A stretch of 64,000 nt of DNA, taken from NCBI RefSeq assembly GCF_004361855.1, contig NZ_SNWQ01000008.1, positions 1 to 64,000 of the forward strand, written 5' to 3'. This document shows positions 51,387-59,357 of the stretch, piece by piece. A model generated the notes under the pieces. The model was not told the DNA's origin and did not search any database. It was given only the letters and a program-made list of their open reading frames with translations. Every line of letters starts with the position of its first letter. Within the stretch, counting starts at the first letter, position 1. The translations under genes were made by a program, and so were the position numbers. This DNA is from Kribbella caucasensis (GTDB taxonomy: Bacteria > Actinomycetota > Actinomycetes > Propionibacteriales > Kribbellaceae).

Positions 51387-51480
51387 TTGATAGGTCATCC
51401 CGTCGGCGAACTGGCCCGCGGCGGCGTCGCCCGGGCGGTACGTGGTCCCGGAGCCGACGGCTCCCAAGGAGGAGGCAGCG

Positions 51481-51975
51481 ATGTCAGTGTTCAGGTTTGA
51501 GCCCTTCCGTGACCCTGCCCGTGAGCTCGACCGGCTCATGGCGATGGCCGCGAGTGGGACGCGCGCCCCTCTCGCGATGCCGCTGGATGTCTACCGCGGC
51601 GAGGACGGCAGCTACCACGTGGAGGCCGACCTGCCCGGCGTTGACCCTGACAGCATCGAGGTGACCGTCGATTCCGGCGCATTGACGATCCAGGCCGAGC
51701 GCAGCCCGTCCTACCGCGAGGGCCAGCAGGTAATTGTCGCCGAGCGATCCCAGGGGTCGTTCACTCGGCACCTGTCCCTCGGCGAGGGTGTGGACTCGGA
51801 GAACCTCACCGCCGCCTACGCCGACGGTGTTTTGCATGTGACCCTCCCGGCGTCACCGCGGAGCCAGCCCCGTAGGGTCGAGATCACCCATGCGAGCGGC
51901 GCTGGCCGCACCATCTCGGGGAGCACCGTCGAGCCGGGCGACGCGCCCGCCGGTAGCACGGGCGGCGTCGGCTGA
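51481..51975 (+). CDS. Hsp20 small heat-shock protein B
   Basis: A 164-residue alpha-crystallin protein. SVFRFEPFRDPARELDRLMA at the N-terminus is followed by a crystallin domain (about 35-130: DGSYHVEADLPGVDPDSIEV, LTIQAERSP, GSFTRHLSLGEGVDSENLTA, ADGVLHVTLPA) and a C-terminal tail with RRVEITHASG. AGGAGG lies just before ATG 51481. It is of the Hsp18/HspX-like actinobacterial type and clearly divergent in sequence from Hsp20 A of the same element, so it is not a recent duplicate. Confidence 0.94.
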   Translation: MSVFRFEPFRDPARELDRLMAMAASGTRAPLAMPLDVYRGEDGSYHVEADLPGVDPDSIEVTVDSGALTIQAERSPSYREGQQVIVAERSQGSFTRHLSLGEGVDSENLTAAYADGVLHVTLPASPRSQPRRVEITHASGAGRTISGSTVEPGDAPAGSTGGVG

Positions 51976-52026
51976 ACGCGCCTGTGGCCCAGCGTCGTCG
52001 GCTGGCCATTGACCGCCGCGCCTGGC

Positions 52027-52386
52027 TCACCGAGTTGCCGGCCTAACTCGTGACCAGGCGGCCGAGCTCATGCAATGGTCGGCGCGGGTCCTGGGCGTGA
52101 AGATCCTCGTGTCAACGATGGGGATCGGCGTGGATCGAGGCGGCATCGACACGAACGCCGACGATCTCCGACTGCGGTCATACCCGCCGCCACCAAGATC
52201 TGGGCCGCCGGCGTGGAAGCATCCCGCTGCGCCCGGTCGGTTGGCCCGGAGCCGTGCCTGCAGGTGGGCGTCAACCTCTTGGTGCTCGTGACGTCGTTTC
52301 CACAGCTTGGCGCTGGCCTCGGCCGCGTCGGCACGGGCGGTGTCCCGGCTGGCCAGGTGCCGCAAGGTGCGGTCAATTCGCTTCAT
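52027..52386 (-). CDS. Hypothetical protein, basic helical
   Basis: From ATG 52386 the first 50 residues are a charged helix (MKRIDRTLRHLASRDTARAD, KLWKRRHEHQEVDAHLQARL). The remainder is less protein-like and may be out of frame or a decayed tail. It may belong to a short minus-strand unit with the gene at 52482. Function unknown. Confidence 0.4.
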   Translation of the reverse strand: MKRIDRTLRHLASRDTARADAAEASAKLWKRRHEHQEVDAHLQARLRANRPGAAGCFHAGGPDLGGGGYDRSRRSSAFVSMPPRSTPIPIVDTRIFTPRTRADHCMSSAAWSRVRPATR

Positions 52387-52481
52387 GTGGCCCTGTCCTT
52401 CGGCTGGCGGGGGCGAGCGTCGAGGTCGGTGGTGCCCGCGGTATGCCCGGGTTGGGGTCGGCATGACGGCCAGACCCCTGG

Positions 52482-52730
52482 TCAGGCGTACTGGCCGGTC
52501 GCCTCGTCGTGGGCCGGTCCGTGGCCGGAGTCGAGGATGACGGCGGCGGCGACCTGGGCCCAGGCCACGACCAGAGTGGCGGGCGTATCCGAGGTGGGGT
52601 CGAGCACCGACAGTTGGGTGGTCTCGTTCTTCCCGACCTGGGTGATCGCCTCGCCTATCTGCCGCTCCATCCCCTCGGCGATGCGCCAGCGCTGGGTCCA
52701 TCCGCTGCCGTAGAGCATCAGGTAGGCCAT
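52482..52730 (-). CDS. Small hypothetical protein
   Basis: An 82-residue protein from ATG 52730: AYLMLYGSGWTQRWRIAEGM, then EAITQVGKNETTQLSVLDPT, TLVVAWAQVAAAVILDSG. Looks like a compact alpha/beta domain with normal coding composition. Family not recognised. It lies between Hsp20 B and the internal inverted-repeat remnant, so it belongs to the second cargo segment. Confidence 0.55.
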   Translation of the reverse strand: MAYLMLYGSGWTQRWRIAEGMERQIGEAITQVGKNETTQLSVLDPTSDTPATLVVAWAQVAAAVILDSGHGPAHDEATGQYA

Positions 52731-52872
52731 GATCAGGCGCCGTCCGGCGGCAGGAGGATGGGGTTGTTCGACGTCGACGTCGTCATGACGTCCGCCTCTC
52801 GACCGGCCCAAAGCCTCCGGATGGCGGCCACCGGACGGTCAGTCACCTCCACACTACAGCGGTCCACAACAT

Positions 52873-52898
52873 GGCCCGGAACTCCCGAAGCTGGCCCG
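52873..52898 (+). repeat. Internal remnant of a transposon inverted repeat
   Basis: 26 bp matching the outer part of the left terminal repeat (GGCCCGGAACTCCCGAAGC), same orientation as IRL. It sits about 170 bp beyond the 3' end of tnpA, where the second end of a minimal transposase-only element would be. The inner 13 bp are replaced by unrelated sequence. Confidence 0.8.
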
Positions 52899-53113
52899 GG
52901 CGGACCGGCGCCGTATCCAACAGATGCCACGACGCACGATCATCCACTCGCGACTCCACCCGTAACGATGACACCTGACCACACCGCCGCCCACTCCACA
53001 TCGCCGACCAAGGCCGACCCACCGGTCCATCGCCAACTGCGCGAACCCGGCAGCTACCACCACGCCTATCGCGGGCGAACTTGAACCGGGTCGAGCCCGG
53101 ACGCCACGGCCGC
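52893..53113 (-). repeat. tnpA 3'-end duplication (copy 2)
   Basis: Direct repeat partner of 50730-50950, 2,163 bp away. This copy includes the true 3' end of the transposase gene and its flank next to the internal repeat remnant. Confidence 0.88.
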
Positions 53114-56048
53114 CGCGGTGAGGTCGAGCCTGCTGTCCATGTCGAGTCGGAAGCGCCCGTACGGGTTGATGTGTGACCAAAACAGCGGACTGAGGGCTCG
53201 GCGGTCGATGTCGTCGAGGCTGTCATGGAACGCAGGTTGTTCGATCACAGCCTGGAGCAGCAGCGTGTTGATGTGCACCAGCGCGGACTGCAGCAGGTGC
53301 AGCGCGAGCATGGACACCTCGGCGTGCTCGCGGTCCGGGCCGGTCAGGTCGCCGTCCTTGCCGTAGAAGATGACAGTGTTGCCGGAGTTCCAGTTCTCCA
53401 CCACCTGCAGGCCGCCGTGAATCTCGCGGCGCAGCTCGGGGTCGGCGAGGTAGTCGCACGCGAAGATCGTCCGGACCGCACGGCCGAGCTCTTCCAGCGC
53501 GGCATAGGCCGGGTGCTTCGGGCCGCCGCGAGTGAACCGGCGCAGAATCGATTCGGACTCCGCGGTGCCGAGCCGCAGCGCGGTCGCGTACTTGACCATC
53601 TGGTCGTACTGCTGGGCGATCAGGTCCCAGCGGATCGGCCGGGTCAGTACCGCGCCCAGCTGCCCATACACCGCAGCCGCGGCCCCGTTCGCGGCGGCGG
53701 GGTCGGTCTTGGGGTCGTCGGGGCGGTAGAGCTGGATCGAGCCGATGTTCTTCAGCCTGGGCAGGAGCCGGAAGCCGAGCAGTTCGGTGAACGCGGACCC
53801 GACCACGGATGCGCCGTGGGCGTCGACGTAGTTGGTGTCGATGTCGGCGTCGGTGCAGTGCCGCAGCAGGCCCTCGATCATCGCCGCCACCTCCGAGCTC
53901 GAGCAGGACTTGAGCTGGGAGTAGATGCAGGTGGAGCGGCGTTCGACGGCCAGTAGATCATCACCCCAGGCCCGCCGTAGCGCTGGTGCCACTCGGTCAT
54001 CAGGTTCGACTCCCACGAGCCAAACTTCTTCGCATCGCTTGCGGTTGCGGTGCCGGTGCCCCACCAGCTCGGGTCCCGGGCGTCGAAGGTGGCGTTGACC
54101 AGCTTGGCGATTGCGCGGCGCAGGTTGTCGCGGTGATGATGTGCCGGCGCACGTGCCGCAGCGCGGCCTCGGTCTCGTCGTGCTCGCCGGTGGCCACGAT
54201 CGCCTTGATGCCCATGTTCGTGCCGAGCGCGAACAGGCACAGCAGCAGCCGGCGGCGCAGCGTGTCCCGGTCGATCAGCTCCCTCGTGGCGACCGAGGTG
54301 AACTCGGCGGTGAAGTCGGCGAGGAAGTCCGAATCCTTCAGCATGTTGAGCAGGTCGAGGGTGCCCCAGCGGCGCACCACCTCGTCCTTGACCGCCTGCA
54401 GGTGCTGCGGTTCCGGCAGCGCGGCAAGCTTCGGCACCGAGATCCACGGCTCACCGCGGCGACTGGTGACCTTGATGCCGCCGGCGGCGTCGTCGACCAG
54501 GGCCTGGTCCAGCCGGGTGAGCGCATCGGTCATTCGTTGCTTCAGGCTCGTGATAAACGAGGTTGGATCGACCGGCTGCCGCAGCGCGGCGTAGTGCACC
54601 TCGCGGGCGTGCTCGAAGTCGCCGGGCAGGTCGTCCTCGGGGTTGCGCCACCGGATCGCGCCGTCGACATAGATCTCGCGGCGGCGCAGCGCGTCCCGAG
54701 CGCGACCAGCACGCACAACTCGTACGGGATCCGCTCGATCCGGCCGCGGTCGTCGATCACCGCCGCGCGCCAGGCCTTCGGGACCACGCCGTCGACCGGT
54801 ACGGCGTCGCCGACGGCGTGGAAGCGGGTCTTGCCGTCCACCGCGGCGTACCGCGCGAGCAGCTCCAGCGCCTCGATCACCGGCCGGTAGCTGGTGTTGT
54901 TCGACCGGAACGCTAGCGCGGCCAGCAAACGGTGGCAGCATCCGCCGGTAGTGGTTGGAGTACGAGCCGCGCAGCACCGAGCGCGTCTTCTCCTCAAACA
55001 CCCGCTGGTTGGCCTTCGCCTCCTTCACCAGCTCCCGCAGCGTCTTCTCACCCACCACCGGGAACAACGCCGCCCGCACCGTGTCATCCGGGTGCCCGAC
55101 CGCGGCCTCGGCCAGCCGGAACAAGATCCCCTCCTTGCCCCGGACCCGTCGCAGATCCTCGGTAAGCTCCTCCTCCACCCGCCGCTCGGCCCGAGCATTG
55201 ATCTTGTGCACCAGGCCGAGCAGCAGGTCCACCAGCGCGTCGGTGATCTCGGCCGACCGCACCCAACACAACGCAGCCAGCAGCGTCAGCCGCACCGGCC
55301 CCGGCGCCGCCAGCAGGTCCGACGGGTACGACCTGGTCGCCCGCGATCGCCACGCCTCGACCAGCTTCTCGCTGGTGTCGGCGAACAGGTCCGGCGGCAG
55401 CCGCAGAGCCCGGACGGCAACCAACTTGTCGATCTCGCGCAGCAGCGTCTCCAGGCTCACCTGACCCGGATCGGCCTTCAGATCCGCCAGCAGGCCGGTC
55501 TCCTCGGTGACCAGAGCCTCCAGCTGTTCAATGCAGCGATCGCCCAGCCGGGCCGTCGTCCGGTCACAGAACTGCCGCTCGAACCTCGCCCGGGCCGACC
55601 CGACGATCCGATCCACACGTCCCGGCGGTTCGATCCGCTCCGCCCGACAGCGGACGACCAAGGCCTCGCGAAGCTGCTCGTCTCGCAGCTCGACGGGGCA
55701 CACCTCGGCAGCGAGCCAGTCAGCCAGCTTGTCCTCATCACCACGGCTGAACTCGCGAAACCCGAACACGACGCGGATCTGCACCCGGTGCCGCTCGACC
55801 GCCCGACCCGCCCAGTCGTACAACTCGAACGCGTCCGCGTCGACCCTGACCTGCTCGGCAACGTACGCCACTGCCGCCAGCGGGATCTCGCCAGCATCGC
55901 GCGGGAAACGCGCCTCAAGCTCGAAGAACTTCAGCAGGAGAGCAAACCCGAGCCGGGTCGCCCCGCTCTTGTTGCCGACCAGGGGCCAGTCGTCCTCGAC
56001 CAATGTCCACGACGCCACCAGATCCTCAGACGTCCACTCTCGGCGCAT
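53066..56048 (-). pseudogene. tnpA: Tn3-family transposase TnpA with several frameshifts
   Basis: A roughly 990-codon transposase. The N-terminal DUF4158-type domain reads from ATG 56048 (MRREWTSEDLVASWTLVEDD). The catalytic part is TnpA-like: [14 protein letters not shown] (first Asp), [20 protein letters not shown] (second Asp) and [16 protein letters not shown] (Glu). The protein reads through at least four frame changes, near 54925, 54695, 54125 and 53955. One is in TACTGGCCGTCGAA, where one base of an expected CAC is missing. All catalytic residues exist but not in one frame. Either decay after insertion or sequencing indels; flanking cargo genes are intact. Confidence 0.88.
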
Positions 56049-56087
56049 GGGCCTGCACCGTAGAGCTTGCCCGGGGTCACACAGCCG

Positions 56088-56126
56088 CTACTTGTCGGTT
56101 CGGGCCAGCTTCGGGAGTCCGGGGCC
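56088..56126 (-). repeat. Transposon right terminal inverted repeat (IRR)
   Basis: 39 bp; read inward on the minus strand it begins GGCCCCGGACTCCCGAAGC and matches IRL except at positions 6-8. It lies 39 bp upstream of the tnpA ATG, the usual place for the end next to the transposase start. Confidence 0.92.
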
Positions 56127-56131
56127 GTCTA
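56127..56131. repeat. Right target-site duplication GTCTA
   Basis: Identical to 46490-46494. The last three bases (CTA) are the stop codon of the AraC gene read on the minus strand, so the insertion fell exactly at the end of that gene and left it intact. Confidence 0.9.
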
Positions 56132-56953
56132 TTGGTTGCGGTAGGCGGTGGGTGTGGTTCCGGTGAACTGGCGGAAGACCCGGGCGAAGTGCTGGCTGGA
56201 ACTGAATCCCAGCGTCTGAGCCATCGCGGTGATGGGCAGATCGCTCGTCGTCAGGAGTTGGCGGGCCCGTTCCACTCGTCGTTCGGTCAGGTACCGATGG
56301 GGTGGCTGGCCGAACTGCTCGGTGAACAGGCCGGCGAGATAGGACGGCGCCAGCCCGACGCGGGCGGCCAACTCCTCAAGCGTCCACCGCTCGTGGAAGT
56401 CGTGATCGAGCAGCCTCTTCACCGTCCTGACCGCCGGGTGTACGGCGAGTTGCGGGCGCGCGGTTCGCGTCAGAGCTCGAGTGACAGCGAGGACCAGATG
56501 ATCGACCGCCAGCCCAAGTCCTTCGTCGGCGTGCTCGTATCTGGTCGTCAGCTCGCGGACCAGATGGGCGAAGGCGTCGGAGAGGTCACCTGAGTTCTCG
56601 CGATGAACCACGTTCGGCGGCCAGGCAGCCAGCCCGCGACGTTTTACGACCGGGTCGAGGTCGATCGCCGCGAAGTAGAAGTGGTGGTTGCCGGAGCTCC
56701 CGGCCAGGTGGTGCTCGAGCTCCGGCGGAACTGCGAACAGATGGCCGGGCTGGAGTAGGTAGGTCTCGCTTCCCGCCACCCATCGGGTCACGCCGTGCAT
56801 CTGCAGGTAGACCTCCCAGACCGGATGGGTGTGCGGCTCGATCAGGAAGCTCTCCGGCACCCATTGCTCCCCCGCATGGATCAACCCGCTGGCGGGATCC
56901 CGGACGTCGGCGCGGAAGCCCGCCCGCAGTCCGGTCGGTCGAATCAGAGGCAC
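56129..56953 (-). CDS. AraC-family regulator
   Basis: A 274-residue regulator with GTG start. The N-terminal cupin has FLIEPHTHPVWEVYLQMHGV and LLQPGHLFAVPPELEHHLAG. The C-terminal HTH pair is WTLEELAARVGLAPSYLAGL and ITAMAQTLGFSSSQHFARVF. It is divergent from the phytanoyl-CoA-dioxygenase-like gene (70-bp gap), its likely target. Its stop codon lies inside the transposon's target duplication. Confidence 0.92.
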   Translation of the reverse strand: MPLIRPTGLRAGFRADVRDPASGLIHAGEQWVPESFLIEPHTHPVWEVYLQMHGVTRWVAGSETYLLQPGHLFAVPPELEHHLAGSSGNHHFYFAAIDLDPVVKRRGLAAWPPNVVHRENSGDLSDAFAHLVRELTTRYEHADEGLGLAVDHLVLAVTRALTRTARPQLAVHPAVRTVKRLLDHDFHERWTLEELAARVGLAPSYLAGLFTEQFGQPPHRYLTERRVERARQLLTTSDLPITAMAQTLGFSSSQHFARVFRQFTGTTPTAYRNQ

Positions 56954-57023
56954 CTGAAGATTGTGTCCATCCGCCTGAACATCGGCAACGCGCCGACCAT
57001 CACCAGATTCTTAGAGTCGCGGC

Positions 57024-58046
57024 ATGGACACCAACCAACACCACGCCGCACCGCCCTCCCCCGCCCCGGACAGCCGACCCGACGTGCATCCCCCGGACGG
57101 CGGACCCGGCGCGCCTGGTTTCGTGTCCAGCACTGTCGGGCTGCTACCAGGACCTGACGACATCGCCTTCTACCGCGCCAACGGCTACTGGATCTCGCCG
57201 GTGATCCTGCCGGCCGAAGTGCTCGACGCTGCCGAGCGGGGAATGGAACGGCTCTACGCCGGCGACCACGACCACACCCTCCCCGACATCCCCGGGACCC
57301 GAGGCTGGCAGCCGAGCGACGGCGACGTACTGCGCAAGAACGACTACGCCTCCCTTCGCGTGGACGAACTGGCCGACCTTGTACGGCATCCCGCGATCGG
57401 CGCGACGGCCGCAGCACTTTCGGGCGCCGACGGGATCCGCCTCTGGCATGACCAACTCTTGTACAAGCCGGTGGATCGCGTTGGCGGTGCGGCGCGAGTG
57501 GGGTGGCATACCGATCGGCAGTACTGGCAGTCCTGTACCTCCGACGAGATGCTCACCGCGTGGGTCGGCTTCCACGACGTCGACGAGGTCAACGGAGCTG
57601 TCTCGTTCCTGCCCGGCAGTCACCGCTGGGACGTCTCTGGGCTCGACTTCTTCTCCCAGGACTTGGAGTCGCTGAACGCCTCCATCGCGGCTCAGGGATA
57701 CGACCCGACCCCGGTCACGCCCCGGATGCGCCGCGGCCAGATCAGCTTTCACCATTGCCGCACGGTCCACGGCAGCTCCGCCAACCGCAGTACGGCGCCC
57801 CGCCGGTCCATCGCCATCCACCTCCAGCCCGCCGACAACCGCTGGCGGCCGGGAGCGGACCACACCAACAATCTCCTGGCCCGCATCGACCCTTCAATCG
57901 GCGGTCCGGACTACACCGACCCCACCATCCAGCCCCTCCTCTGGCCACGCGGATCACGCGCCAACGAAACACAGGTTTCGTTGGTTGTTGGTTTGGTTTT
58001 CGAAACGCCGAACTGGTTTCTGAGTTTGCAAACCTTCAACCTCTAG
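57024..58046 (+). CDS. Phytanoyl-CoA dioxygenase (PhyH)-family Fe(II)/2-oxoglutarate oxygenase
   Basis: A 340-residue non-haem iron dioxygenase. The facial triad is His and Asp in RVGWHTDRQYWQ and distal His in HHCRTVHGSSANRS, with the oxoglutarate-binding Arg following. The fold begins at DDIAFYRANGYWISPVIL (about 46). Sugar- and small-molecule-oxidising PhyH genes are often paired with a divergent AraC gene, as here. The final about 30 residues (from SRANETQVSLVVG) are encoded in a hairpin-bearing AT-rich stretch and are probably an atypical extension. Confidence 0.9.
   Translation: MDTNQHHAAPPSPAPDSRPDVHPPDGGPGAPGFVSSTVGLLPGPDDIAFYRANGYWISPVILPAEVLDAAERGMERLYAGDHDHTLPDIPGTRGWQPSDGDVLRKNDYASLRVDELADLVRHPAIGATAAALSGADGIRLWHDQLLYKPVDRVGGAARVGWHTDRQYWQSCTSDEMLTAWVGFHDVDEVNGAVSFLPGSHRWDVSGLDFFSQDLESLNASIAAQGYDPTPVTPRMRRGQISFHHCRTVHGSSANRSTAPRRSIAIHLQPADNRWRPGADHTNNLLARIDPSIGGPDYTDPTIQPLLWPRGSRANETQVSLVVGLVFETPNWFLSLQTFNL
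57961..58033. promoter_or_regulatory. AT-rich palindromic leader of the coiled-coil gene
   Basis: Perfect stem-loop CCAACGAAAC-ACAG-GTTTCGTTGG (57961-57984), then TTTCGAAA (57998-58005) and GTTTGCAAAC (58024-58033), all in a locally AT-rich patch just before ATG 58057. The hairpin followed by TTGTTGGTTTGG could end the upstream transcript; the palindromes look like operators, possibly autoregulatory. Confidence 0.5.
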
Positions 58047-58056
58047 GGTTCTCGGC

Positions 58057-59154
58057 ATGATCTTGGAGGCGGGAAGGTGCGGGTACAGCAAGTGCCGGGC
58101 GGAGTTGCCGGTACCGGGTGCGCAGGGTGGGAGGCCACGGAGTTTCTGCCGGGAGACCCGGTGGGAAGGCGGCCGGACGTGCGCGCAGATGGCTCGTGCG
58201 GAGCGGGAGGCGTTGGGTGCGCTGGGGCTGGATGTCGGTGGCGACAGCAGCGCCTTTCGGATCGACGCTGATCGCCTGCGGGAACAGTTGGATGCGGTCA
58301 GGGGTCCGGTCGACGGGCTCACGGCAGCGCTGGCCGCCGTGACGAGTCGGCTGGATGAGGTGGAGGCTGCGGCCGTGGCGGCCGTTGAGAATGCTCATGG
58401 CCAGGTGGCCGAGGCTGAGCGCGCTCGGGTCGCGGCGGAGGAGGCGCGTGAGCAGGCCGAGGCGAGAGCACGCCAGAGTGCGGTCGCAGCCGAGCGGGCA
58501 GGGAAGGCGCGTGCCGAAGCGTTGGAGCGAGCGGCGGCGGCCGCGCGTCAGGCGATGGACGCGACTGAGGCATTGGGCGCCGCCCGGCAGCAAGCCGAGG
58601 AAGCGGTCATTGCCCGGCGAGCAGCTGAGACGCACGCGACCCAGCAAGCTGAGCGGGCAGCCATGCTCGACCACCACCTCAAGGAACTGGCGGTCGCGAC
58701 CGAACGGGCTCAGGCCGAAAGAGACGCCGCCCACGCCGCGCAGGCCGAGCACCGCGCCCAGGCCGACGCACTAGCCGACGCCCTGCGCGGGGAACTGGCC
58801 GACGAGCGCCGGCAGAAACAAGCGCTGGCGACCGAGCACGCCCGAGCTGAGGCCACCCACCAAGCCGAACTGCAGACGATCCAAGAAGCCGCCAATCGCG
58901 CCGAAGCCACCCAGGCCAGTGAGCTTGGGGCTCGCAGAGATGAGCTCGCAGCCGTGACCGAAGCACACCGCCAGGCTGAGCAAGACCTCCAGCAGGCGCA
59001 CGACGAACTCACCTCCCTGCGCGCTCAGCTATCCGAGCTCAACCAGACCGCCGAGCTCGGTCGGCTGCGGGCCGAGGTCACTGCGGCGCCTCGCCTGCAC
59101 CCCGACGACCTCCAGGCGCTCGTCACGGCATTGGCCACTCACACCTCCGTCTAG
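58057..59154 (+). CDS. Zinc-finger-like plus long coiled-coil protein (KfrA-like in architecture)
   Basis: A 365-residue protein. The first 45 residues hold Cys8 and Cys13 in RCGYSKCRAELP, then GGRPRSFCRETRWEGGRTCA with two more Cys, so a small zinc-binding module is plausible. Residues about 70-345 are an almost uninterrupted Ala/Glu/Arg coiled coil. The C-terminus LHPDDLQALVTALATH is globular. This layout, DNA-binding-like head plus alanine-rich coiled coil, resembles KfrA-type plasmid proteins and nucleoid or segregation factors. Function not known. AT-rich palindromes precede it. Confidence 0.75.
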   Translation: MILEAGRCGYSKCRAELPVPGAQGGRPRSFCRETRWEGGRTCAQMARAEREALGALGLDVGGDSSAFRIDADRLREQLDAVRGPVDGLTAALAAVTSRLDEVEAAAVAAVENAHGQVAEAERARVAAEEAREQAEARARQSAVAAERAGKARAEALERAAAAARQAMDATEALGAARQQAEEAVIARRAAETHATQQAERAAMLDHHLKELAVATERAQAERDAAHAAQAEHRAQADALADALRGELADERRQKQALATEHARAEATHQAELQTIQEAANRAEATQASELGARRDELAAVTEAHRQAEQDLQQAHDELTSLRAQLSELNQTAELGRLRAEVTAAPRLHPDDLQALVTALATHTSV

Positions 59155-59357
59155 CCGAAGCGGACACCCACCACTCATCAACCTCCGCCGAAGAAGGCCC
59201 ACCGGGCTGGGTTGAGCGGGGAGCTGCGAGGGCGCGCGAGCTTGGTGAGTGGTGGGGGTACGGGGATCCCGATTGGCCCACGCCTGGATCTCGGGCGGTG
59301 TTGGGCTTGTGCTGGGCGGGTGCTTGGGGGAATGGTGGCTTAACTAGGAGGAACGTC

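Larger units (their letters stand above)
46495..56126. mobile_element. Tn3-family transposon carrying small heat-shock and membrane-homeostasis genes
   Basis: A 9,632-bp element with 39-bp terminal inverted repeats and a 5-bp GTCTA target duplication. The transposase gene is at the right end, transcribed leftward away from the right repeat. A tyrosine recombinase (TnpI-like) lies at the left end. Between them are, in order: LapA-like (+), small basic protein (+), Hsp20 (+), two-helix membrane protein (+), fatty-acid desaturase (-), 52-residue hydrophobic protein (+), second Hsp20 (+) and two small proteins (-). Internal remnants of tnpA and of an inverted repeat show it was built in steps. 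tnpA is frameshifted, so autonomous movement is doubtful. Confidence 0.9.

Noticed and set aside
53225..53956. Plus-strand open frames opposite the transposase
   Set aside because: They are shadows of tnpA; the minus strand contains the conserved TnpA motifs.
46495..56126. Direct homologue of the proteobacterial TLQC/LHR stress island
   Set aside because: Only Hsp20 proteins are shared in kind; ClpG/ClpK, FtsH, HdeD, YfdX and the usual gene order are absent, so only a functional analogy is justified.
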